Shown here in pieces: positions 47,520-56,569 of a stretch of DNA of 64,000 bases. The DNA comes from Gigaspora rosea (taxonomy: Eukaryota > Glomeromycota > Glomeromycetes > Diversisporales > Gigasporaceae): contig QKWP01000805.1 of assembly GCA_003550325.1 (NCBI GenBank), positions 117,117 through 181,116 of the forward strand, read 5' to 3'. How positions within the stretch are numbered: the stretch's first letter is position 1; the number at the start of each line of letters is the position of its first letter. The notes beneath the pieces were generated by a model. It was not told the origin of the DNA. It made no database searches and saw nothing but the letters and a program-made list of their open reading frames with translations. The position numbers were made by a program, and so were the translations under genes.

Positions 47520-47900
47520 TGCCAATAAGAATCAAGATCAGGTGTAATATTGCATCTGATTGTGTAACATGAAAACAAAGCAAAAATTTGCCGTTTTCAA
47601 AAATATTATGATAGCTGAAAATTTTAACTATGAAACCACCCTTTATTCTAGCAAAAAAACATTTCTCGTGAAATTTTACTATATAGTTATCTCTAATCCT
47701 AACACTAACCTGAACCCTAACCCTAACCCTAACGAAAATAAATTTACACGTGTTTATGTTTGTTTTGATCATACATTACACAAGGGTGTGTCACCGCCAG
47801 TGACAAGCACATTTTTTCTTTTTTTATTAGAGCTCCAAAGGTGGTTTCATAAGCAAACTTGAAATTTTATGTTACACTTGATCTTAAATTTTGATTGGCT
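47520..47900. mobile_element. MITE with telomere-like core
   Basis: The arms AATCAAGATCAGGTGTAATA (47530) and ATTTAAGATCAAGTGTAACA (right arm reversed, 47870) face each other. The middle (47695-47735) is CCTGAACCCTAACCCTAACC-like. It lies within the right part of the MULE. A related GTAATATTACACCTGATCTT box occurs at 23380. Confidence 0.55.
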
Positions 47901-48200
47901 ATTCTAATGGGTTTGTATAACCTAGTGTAAAACACCATAGGTGCATTTTAGTAGACCTGTTTTGGGACTAAGTAAAGTTGTCCAAAACACAATTTTATAT
48001 ATAATTTCTGTTTCAAAATAAGTAAATGTTTGTTTTTAACAAAGTTATATTTTGAAATAGAGCAAAATTAACAAAATTTCAATACAGGTTTTAAGTTCAA
48101 ATTTTTCTTCTTTTCTTGTTCTATATGTTTGTAAAATTTAATTTTAAGTTAATTAGTTAAGCCAAGAAGGATCTTCAGCCCAAAGTTTATATAATTTTAA

Positions 48201-49299
48201 TTACAAATCGCAATACTATTAGACCATTAGACATTTGACAAACAAGCTATTAAACAATTAGACAACAATATTTTTAATTAGATATTGCCTATTTACATCC
48301 CTGCTTTATACTGCACAATTTCTGTGAATTCACATAATATAATAATATCTTTACCGACATCTTGACTATTTCTAGAATAATAGATAAAAATTGAGTATGA
48401 TTTGTAATTGTATATAGCTGGGATCAGCATGTATCTTATTCATCAAGAGTGGACGAGATTCTTGAAAACCAAGAATAACATTCAATTGTTTAAACATTTG
48501 ACCATGATGAGCTTCAATTCTCGAATATTTTACTTCAAGTCAACAGTGTAACTTCAGATGCATAACGATTCATCATATTTAACGAGAAACACTCACCCAA
48601 CTCGTTCCACTATTATATTAAATTCTCTAAAACACTCAACCAAAAATCTTTTACAAAATTTTTCAAATCTTCTTCGATGACTTTTTATCTCTTAAACCAT
48701 TTGAAATTTAGAGCAGACCTGCTCTGAAATTTACGTATATTTTATTCATGGTAATACAAATACTATGTGAGTTGTCAATCAAAATTCAGCAAATTTAAAG
48801 ATTATTTAAATATTAATATATCATTCCGAATTTAATATCATTCGATTCGACTCGAAGTGACGGTTCGAAAATATCAAATCGTTAAATTCAGATCACTAAA
48901 TCACGAGATATTTGCAAATAACTATTTGCAAATTGCTTTAATCAGGATTTAATGATTTTGACACCATTCAAATCGTCTCGTCGAGATGAATCGAATGGTG
49001 CCAAAATCATTAAATTCTAATCACTGGATCATGGTATAGTGGTAAAAACAAAAGTTTAAAAAAATTTCATGGCAGATTTGCAGGAGAAACGGTTTAAGAG
49101 ATAGAAAAGAACGAAAGTTTCAACATGCATTTTGAAAAAAAAATTAATGCTGGAAAAAACTTTCCATCACACGAGATTACCCGATTTTTTCGATATTTAA
49201 TTAAAATCAATTGATATCAGGGTTAGGGTTTGTTAAGAATAGAGAAGGTAGTTTATATATATAGCAAATCGCACTTTTACTTAGTGAACCAAGACCAGT
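48201..49299. repeat. Inverted repeats, no gene
   Basis: ATTAGACA words occur at 48210-48280. A large inverted pair (TATCTCTTAAACC near 48688 and, reversed, near 49090) encloses a central palindrome, GATTTTGACACCATTCAAAT facing its mate, at about 48949-49020. A TCAGGGTTAGGGTTT run is at 49214-49228. Nothing coding was found. Confidence 0.5.
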
Positions 49300-50021
49300 T
49301 AAATGTTGTTAGCTGAAATTGTCGAAATATTTCGGCATTTAATATTTAGGCATGTGAAATGTCTAAATTATTAAGAATAAATATAGTACATATTTTTTTG
49401 TTTATATGTGCTAAATATTAACTACGTTCCAGACAAATAAAGGTGGTATTTTATTTAATGCAGGATTTTTTTTCCTTTAAAAAATATGGACTCTAAACAA
49501 TTGGTTACAATTATCAATATGGTATGGAAAGACGAAAAGAAGGCTTTTGAATATTATATGAAAGCAGTTGAGTTAGAAAATTCGGTTGTGATGAGTGATA
49601 TTAATAATTGTTATTATTATGGAGTTAGAATTTCCAGAAAGCATTTCCGTATAGTCACGAAATAACGTGCAGGGGTGTAATTTCGAATCTCGGCCTAAAT
49701 TATGCCTAATTCATGCCGAAATTCGAAATAACGCTCCTGCACGTTATTTCGCGACTATACGGTATGGATAATGCTATTAGAAAATTAAAATATTGGTATT
49801 CAATAATAAAGCATTTGAATACTATAAAAAATCTGATAATCTTTGATTTTATCGAAATGGAAATTATCATTCATAATTTAGACATTTAGTCATATAAGGT
49901 ATCTATTAGTCAAATTTAGGATTTTGACATTTCGACAAAAAATAATGCCATGCCGAAATATGTCTCGACACGAAATTGTCTAAATATCTGACTAAATAGG
50001 GTATTCCGGCTAACAACATTA
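49300..50021 (+). mobile_element. hAT element carrying a Sel1-repeat fragment
   Basis: The ends TAAATGTTGTTAGC and TAATGTTGTTAGCC (right end reversed), and CGAAATATTTCGGC / GACATTTCGAC words, match the element 25118-27439. No matching target duplication was found. The middle (49486-49845) is not transposon-like but encodes pieces of Sel1 repeats, and a 116-bp MITE lies at 49647-49762. Confidence 0.65.
49486..49845 (+). pseudogene. Sel1-like repeat fragment, captured
   Basis: Encodes WKDEKKAFEYYMKAVELEN followed by CYYYGVR, then after a MITE (49647-49762) KAFEYYKKSDNL. These match the Sel1 repeat pattern (KDEKKAFEYY.KSAELGN....L..CY..GIGV). Sel1-repeat proteins are adaptor proteins, often fused to kinases in mycorrhizal fungi. 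Only about two repeats remain, with no start context and no intact frame across the MITE. Its position wholly inside the ends of a hAT element suggests capture of host sequence rather than a resident gene. Confidence 0.65.
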
Positions 50022-50029
50022 GGCTAAAA

Positions 50030-50134
50030 TGAATAGAGGTAGAGGTCGCATTCATGGTACGAACCCACGCTCCGGTAAGGCCCAACCAAAAGAGCCAAAT
50101 CCTGATCCATCCAATATGGCTTTTTTTCGATGAG
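50030..50134 (+). CDS. Small open frame or gene scrap
   Basis: A 34-residue frame beginning MNRGRGRIHGTNPRSG and ending DPSNMAFFR. One base shift beyond the stop continues as RVIKKQREENRRSK, so this may be the first exon of a decayed basic protein. It starts 9 bp after the hAT right end and runs toward the convergent RPF1 gene. The family is not recognised. Confidence 0.3.
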
Positions 50135-50228
50135 AGAGTGATTAAAAAGCAAAGAGAAGAAAATAGGAGATCAAAAAGAGTATATTTTAATTTTATATAA
50201 TCATATAAAATATCTCACAGTCTGTCAA

Positions 50229-51542
50229 TCATAAAAAGAAGCGTCTTCTGCTTGTTTCCAGTTCCGGCTAAAAATCCGATAATATTAATTAATTATATTT
50301 CAAATTATTTTATTAATAAAAGTAAAAAATTTACAAACCTTGAATATCCACTCATATTCTTCATCTTTATCAAATATACCTTTTTGTAACCATTTGAGTT
50401 TGAGAGTAAATCTAGGACCGATTTCTTGCAATTCAGCTTTCTCTTTATTTTTAAACACATATCTATGGGATTTATATACATAAATATTTTTAAAAAGAAG
50501 TTTTATATTTGATTAATAACATTTTTACAGACCTGTGGCGACGGAAAAAAATGAAATCACGTTGATTATGAAAAGTAGCGACCTGACGTCCTTGAAACTC
50601 TGGGACATGAGGAAAAAGAGCTTGAAACCACCGACCAATAGTATGACCAAGCCGTGTATTAAAATTATTAAGAATTAATTCAGGTTTATGACATGATGAC
50701 CTTCCATGGCCCTGTTTTTTATTAATTATAAACCTATTTTAAGTATATATAGACGCACTTGAATGAATTAATTGCAGTTAAATTACAGAATGAGTTAGCT
50801 AATATCATACATCAATTTCGCGACTTAATTTAATGCTTGTTAATTTAAAATAAGCAGTAGGACCTTCAGGTAAATGAACTAAAGTGACAGCATCTTAAAA
50901 GAACATATATAAATAAAAGTCAGAGGCAAAACTACAAGTTCAGCTAAATGAGAACAGCCTAACAGAATTAATAAATAAAGTCATACTTGGAATTTTTCTG
51001 TCTTCGCTTATTATCATTACGTCTGTGAAGTCTCGATTCATACAAGATTCGATGATTCGCTTTATTGAATATTTACTTTCTCTTTTCATAAATTGGCTGT
51101 TTGGAAATACATCTACTAATTCAGATGTAAACTCGTATCCAGCTTTCGATGGTCTTTTACTAGTAGTTATGAGGATTTTTGGAGCTATACCCTCACGAAA
51201 ATAAGCAGAAAATTCATCCGATTCTATGTCTTCACGAACTTCAGAATCATTTGGATCAACAATCGTTTCATCAAATTCTCGAGTGTTTTCAAGTGTTTTA
51301 GGAATATTTTTTGACAATCGCTCCTAATTTATTAATCAAATATTTCATTATTTGATCAATTACGAGAATAAATGTGAGCTGTTTAAAACACATGCCGCTT
51401 TTTTTTCCGGATTTTGGGCTTCTTCTTTCCGTCGTTTCTGCCTTATTTCCATTTTAAGCCGGTTTTTTTCTTGCTTTCTTCGAACATTAAGCTCTTCTCG
51501 TTTGATTTTATTTTTTATTTGTGAAGAGACTATTGTACTCAT
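50229..51542 (-). CDS. RPF1: Ribosome production factor 1 (Brix domain)
   Basis: RPF1 is a nucleolar Brix-domain protein needed to assemble the large ribosomal subunit. Six exons on the minus strand, read from the ATG: 51542-51390, 51323-50987, 50893-50811, 50711-50533, 50462-50339 and 50267-50229, giving 304 residues, normal for the family. The N-terminus is a lysine-rich coiled segment ([18 protein letters not shown]). [19 protein letters not shown] precedes the Brix domain, which opens with [19 protein letters not shown]. Later landmarks are [50 protein letters not shown] and the terminal [12 protein letters not shown]. All introns are GT..AG and 66-99 bp. The first donor is the least certain. 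It diverges from COQ7, sharing its promoter region. Confidence 0.93.
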
Positions 51543-52132
51543 TTTGCCAAGAGTATTTATTGTATAATATTTGGTTTTTAATCCAGGAAGATAATTGATT
51601 TTTCCTTATCATATTCAAATATCATATTACTGTATTACTTGACTCCAAGATCAGCCAATCACAATTTGAAGATTATCAGTAATTCTGCAAGTGATACAAA
51701 TCACGTGCTAATGATATTTGTTGAATCTGAGCTGCAACTAATTTTTCTACAGTATGTATAGTTGCTACTATTACAGAAGGAAATTAACGGATAAAAGAAC
51801 GAAAGAAGAAGCAAAATAAAATATAATTTATAAAATATCATCTAAAGTTACAAATTGAAATTCGGTTATTATTTTATCGATTGAGCCAATACCATATAGC
51901 CACTATGACAATTGGACCAGCTTTATTCTACTGAACCTATAAACTGGAACATTGGATTTATAGATTCCAATTGGGAACGTATAATTTAACGTTAAGTTCC
52001 CAGTTCCCAATTCTCAATTCAAATTACTGGTGAATTGTGGTGCACCAATCTGGTTCCAAATTTGAATCTTCAAAAATAGGAAAGGGTAATATCTGCAATA
52101 TCTGCAATTTTTATCATTATAAAAAGTACAAG
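51543..52132. promoter_or_regulatory. Shared divergent promoter of RPF1 and COQ7
   Basis: 590 bp between two start codons that point apart. It includes a CCAATCACA box at about 51656. A short patch at 51937-52025 repeats GGAACATTGG, TTCCAATTGGGAA and TTCCCAGTTCCC words and resembles a small word-array element. No clear TATA box is seen. Confidence 0.5.
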
Positions 52133-53271
52133 ATGCATAAATTCTTATCAGAAATGACATTTTTACGACAATTCTCTCGATCGATTTGTGCAAATCTTTT
52201 TTTTGTTAATATCAATTTAAATAACGGCCGATTTAGAAGTTTAGGATATCAATTTGTATGCCTACAAAACCAATGTACAATTAAAAGTACGACCAAGAAT
52301 GATAGACTGACAGATGAACAAAAAAAACTTATTGATAGTATGATAAGAGTTGATCAAGCAGGGGAAATAGGTGCAAATTGGATCTATAAAGATCAGATGA
52401 CTGTTCTAGGTGGAGATAAAAAAGTTGGTCCTGTGATTCAAGTGAGTCAATAAAAAAATTAGAGTATCCCCTAAACCCTCCTAATATCATCGTGATGTTG
52501 AAATATACTATAGTATAGACTATAACTCAATATCATAGATCACTATTGTCAATTTATAAATAAATTTTCTTTGCAAGACAATTTAAGACATAATTGTTAA
52601 AATCATATGATAACCTAAATAATTGACCACAGGAAATGTGGGAACAGAAAAAATATCATCTTTGCACGTTCGATGAAATGATCCCTCGCCATAGGGTGAG
52701 GCCCTCTTTGTTGCGCCCAGTTTGGGAAGCGACGGGTTTTATTCTTGGTGTTAGCACTGCGCTTATAGGTAAAGAGGCTGCCATGGCTTGTACCGAGGCA
52801 GTTGAAACTGTAATTGGAGAACATTATAATGAGTAAATGTCCTTGCTGTAATTACAGATCTCAAACTTGAGAGTTGCAATATTACATATTGACCTTTATA
52901 GTCTTTTGACAGTCAATTGCGAGATTTACTACATGTCGAAAATGTAGATGTTGAAGATTTGAAAAAGGTTTAAATTTTACATATTTAAATTATTAATAAA
53001 ATGTGCCATTGTTTCTTACTTATTGCAACTATCTCTTGTATAAAAAGATAAAGAATTCCATGATGATGAATTGCATTATCTAGACACCGCAGTGGATTAT
53101 GAATCACAAAAGGTAATAGCACTGCATCCTAATTTAATTTAGCTTAAAATTTAAAATCTTTACTTTTTATTTGTTGTAATGAAATTCTTTTAGGCACCAT
53201 TTTATAGTTTATTGTCAACTATTATTAATAATGGATGTAAAGCTGCTATTTGGGTAGCTAAAAGAATTTGA
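52133..53271 (+). CDS. COQ7: COQ7 demethoxyubiquinone hydroxylase
   Basis: COQ7 (CLK-1/CAT5) is the mitochondrial di-iron enzyme hydroxylating demethoxyubiquinone in ubiquinone synthesis. Exons: 52133-52441, 52633-52832, 52913-52967, 53048-53112, 53194-53271. The basic, aromatic N-terminus fits a mitochondrial targeting peptide; an upstream in-frame Met (52037) gives a less plausible start. Di-iron motifs seen are [10 protein letters not shown] (first Glu), MWEQKKYHL (Glu..His) and VIGEHYND (Glu). Two oddities concern exon 4. Its best acceptor (53046-53047) leaves the frame one base out relative to exon 3. The last ligand pair, normally ELEH, reads ELHY, so the usual His is Tyr. The C-terminus ([12 protein letters not shown]) is canonical. 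It may be functional with a sequence error, or a recently damaged copy. Confidence 0.85.
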
Positions 53272-53364
53272 TTGACCTTTTATTAAGCGTAATTCACATA
53301 AATTTTAAGTTTGTAAATAGATTTTTGTCATAAAAAATAATTCTAAATATACCGTATTATGGAT

Positions 53365-53690
53365 TTGTAGAATTAAAATAAAAAATTTTTCATCAAATTC
53401 CATTGGGTGGTTGTCGGTTAAGGATGAGTCATAATTTAGAATCTAATAGAATTCGATGAAAATTGCTTATTTGAATTCTACAGATTTGTAGAATTAAAAT
53501 AAAAAAATTTATTGGATTTGGTATGGTAGTTGTCGAGAAATTATTGATTGAAGCTTAAAAACTACGATTGTAACCTTTTCCTGATATACTTTTTTAATTA
53601 AATTTTATATGAATATTTCTCGACAACTAACTAGACCAATCTCAATAATTTTGTTTTTATTTTTCATTCTACAACTTTATATGATTAAAG
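53365..53690. repeat. Foldback MITE downstream of COQ7
   Basis: GTAGAATTAAAATAAAAAATT near 53367 and 53492 and its reverse near 53655-53675, with GGTAGTTGTCGAGAAA facing TTTCTCGACAACTA, form inverted arms. Similar arms occur at 10620-10995 and 55950-56070. Confidence 0.6.
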
Positions 53691-53804
53691 TAAAAAAAAC
53701 TATTTATCATGTTTGAGGGACCATCAGAAGTTGAAATTTGAAAAAGAATCTTCACATAGTACAGCCAATCAAAATCGATAATCAGCCGCGTATTGTGGCA
53801 GTGG

Positions 53805-53933
53805 CGTTTTATCACGCGACCCGAAAAATCGGTCATTAATTATGTAATCATGACTATTGCAGTATTGATCAGGACGCGCCGACTTTTTTTTGACAATAAA
53901 AAACAAATAAATCTTTAATTATTTTCACAAATG
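53805..53933 (+). promoter_or_regulatory. Promoter of RING gene copy 1
   Basis: Contains a GCGACCCG box and GGACGCGCCGACTTTTTTTT, both repeated with small changes before copy 2 (about 56410-56570). Conservation in both copies, while flanking sequence has diverged, suggests these boxes matter for transcription. Confidence 0.45.
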
Positions 53934-54847
53934 ATGTCTGAACTTGGAACTCACGAACAATACGTCGGGTACAGCGGTAAGTTCTATAACTTGCAATCTG
54001 GCTCTAATAAAAATGTATTCATTTTCTAATCAATATTTAACTTCCTAGCTCTGGACGACTATCTTCGAACCCAAACCAAGGCATCGTATCGCAGTTTTCT
54101 TGAGCTTAATCAAGATGTAATAATTTCTTCTTTGTCTGCAATTCTAAATGGAAAGAGCTTGACCATACTTGGATGCGAAATTTCTTACGAGAAGCGAAAC
54201 GCATTTTAAAGCAAAAAGATTATAAAGACCTAAAAGAGAAGGTGCATTTTTTTTTATTTGCAAAGAGAGGGTAACTCCTAATTGGCCCGAATACTCACCC
54301 TGGTTAGGAAATTACTGGGTTTTGATTCTGGTACCCACTCCAGCTTTTGGAGCTCAGACGTCCAACTTTAGATAAAAGTCAGCTAGTTCTGGAGGAGGGA
54401 TAGCATATGTATTTTTACCTTAATAAAAAAGATGATGCACTGTATGGGCCAATTTCAGAATGATATTGTCAACTCTTTCTATAACGAACTGTTGGTTCTG
54501 GCTGTTAAAAAAAGTTCACAATATAAAATTACTATGTTTTCTTAAAACAGTATATTATAAAATCAAAAATTTTTAGTTCATTATATCCAGAGTTCATTAT
54601 GGAGGTTCGGTATAAAGGGAGTTGACTGTAGATAATTACATAGTAGGCTCATATGATACTTATCTCATTACAGGTAAATTCGGAGCGAAGTAAGAATGGC
54701 TTACAAACATACTGGAAGGGAATAATAGAACAACACAAAAGGGTAGGATATTATAATTTAATAATATAATGTTTGTTTAATTAAACCTATAATTAATTTA
54801 CATCAAAAACCTAAAATTTTTACTATAGGATTTAGTGCAAATCAATC
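53934..54847 (+). pseudogene. RING-finger gene, tandem copy 1, truncated
   Basis: Exons corresponding to copy 2: 53934-53976, 54049-54242, 54674-54742, then only the first 19 bases of the RING exon (54829-54847). The start (MSELGTHEQYVGYS) and second exon (YLRTQTKASYRSFLELNQDV) match copy 2 closely. A one-base deletion near 54143, after the codons for ISSLSA, shifts the frame, and the RING-encoding part is absent. Exon 3 (NSERSKNGLQTYWKGI) is undamaged here, unlike in copy 2. Intron 2 contains the same TA-type MITE (about 54465-54632) as copy 2, so the MITE predates the duplication. Confidence 0.8.
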
Positions 54848-56404
54848 TACATTGTTATAAAAAGAAAAATTGTTCTGGCCATACTAGTTACTTTTATAAC
54901 ATTTTATCAATTTTATTTGTTGATTTAAGGATTCCTGCATGTAATAAATGTGGATATCTTTTGCTATTCTGTACTGCAGTTATTATAAAAATTGGTTATT
55001 GTTTATATAACCTAAAAAATCTGTGATATAATACATGTTATAAGTTTGCTAACAGTTTTGATTACTTAATTGATATCATCCTAATAAGCTTTACAAAAGA
55101 CAACAAAAAAACTTGCACAACAAACTTGATATGAAATAGAATTTTAACAGTTTAGATTCTAAACACACTTAAACCGAAAATTTAAAGAATTTCAAACCAA
55201 CTTAAAAGTTGAGTATTCAATTTAAAATTTAAATTTAATTTAAATAGAAGCTGTTTATGCATATTATAACTATACTAATTATTTCAATCATGATTATTAG
55301 GGTAACAGTTACTTCTGCGAGGCAATTTTACATTTATGGCGATTTATATTACTATATCTATTTGTGCTTGTAAAGCTTTTTGCACACTTAAAACTTTTAC
55401 AGTATTCAATTCGAATTGGATGTGACAAATATAATTAAAGTCTCTATCTAAAAGGCTAGTCATTGAAGTTAAATTAATTTGATCCCAATTAAAAAATTTA
55501 TTAGACAATTAGTTTACCGTAACTGAATTGAAAAATTTCATCCTGAACGTACAAGTTGTTCAATTCTTCAATGAATGATTACGAACAGCTCAGAAATCTA
55601 CAAATAAATTAAAACTGTATCTATATTAAATTGTTTTTTTTTTAATTTAAAGCTTGAGATTATCATAAATCACATATCTCATCCTATAGTTACAAAAGCC
55701 AATATGTTTTAAAACATCTTGATGTAAACTACGAAGTATGTCGTATATTCTTTAACAAGACATACCAGTAAATTTGATTATAACATTTCTAATTCAATGA
55801 TCTTTAGCAATTCCAATGGTTGTAGTTAATATGATATCAGCTGATTTGTCATTGAGAAATAGGTTTTTCAAATGTTTTTGAATTCGTATAGAACAATTTG
55901 ACTAATAAAAATTTCGTTCATAAAATTAAACAATCGTAGTTTTTAAACTTCAAACAACAATTTCTTGACAACTACCATACCAATTCAATAAAAATTTTTT
56001 ATTTTAGTTCTACAGATCTGTAGAATTTAAAATAAAAAAATTTTTCATCAAATTCCATTACCGCAGCTTCTATTTGCATAGAAACTAAATAAAAATTCCG
56101 CATGCACGTGATTTTGAACCAATCATGGCACAGGATCGTGAAAATGAACCAAAACAGCCAAAAAGCAAAATTTGGCTTACATAACCACCTTCTGCGACTT
56201 AACAAAAAAATTTCTTGCTAAATTTTGCTATATATAAGGCTCTTGCCAACGTCGTCCGAACGCTCACTCTTATCCTAATATCGAAAGTTAACTTTTTAAT
56301 CAAAAAATGCAATGACGCGTCGCGATTTATTTTTGGACAAAAAATAGCATATCACACGTATCTAATCATTAGCCATGTATCATATCGTGAAGCTGTGGAA
56401 GTAG
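54848..56404. other. Between the RING copies; no gene
   Basis: AT-rich sequence with a foldback half-element at 55950-56070 (GACAACTACCATACCAATTC and TAGAATTTAAAATAAAAAAA). A CACGTGATTTTGAACCAATCA region at 56104 resembles promoter-like repeats elsewhere. No coding sequence is supported. Confidence 0.5.
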
Positions 56405-56569
56405 AGTTTATTATGCGACCCGGAAAATTAGTGATCATATATTGCAGTGATCATCAGCTTTTAGGACGCACCGATTATCAGTTTTTAGGACACGCCGACT
56501 TTTTTTTGACAAAATAAAATTAGTATCAAATTTAAAAAACAAATAAATCTCCAATTATTTTCACAAACG

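Larger units (their letters stand above)
42235..48200 (+). mobile_element. Mutator-like element (MULE), broken
   Basis: Long inverted arms: GCCAAGAAGGATC with an AAACTTTGGGC box occurs near 42250-42290 and, reversed, at about 48158-48190. The arms stay similar for about 250 bp inward and resume at GTGTTTTACACTATAGG (43382 region) after a nested insertion. Between them is a FAR1-like MULE transposase (44410-46960). I could not fix the exact termini or the 9-11 bp duplication. Nested insertions are a foldback (about 42475-43355) with two MITEs inside it, and a 151-bp MITE at 44907-45057. Confidence 0.8.

Noticed and set aside
47464-47772. Open frame with RVRVRVQVSVRI
   Set aside because: The pattern comes from translating telomere-like repeats in a MITE.
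51937-52025. Small word-array hAT element in the RPF1/COQ7 promoter
   Set aside because: TTCCCAATT-type words are present, but no termini or target duplication could be found; mentioned only in the promoter entry.
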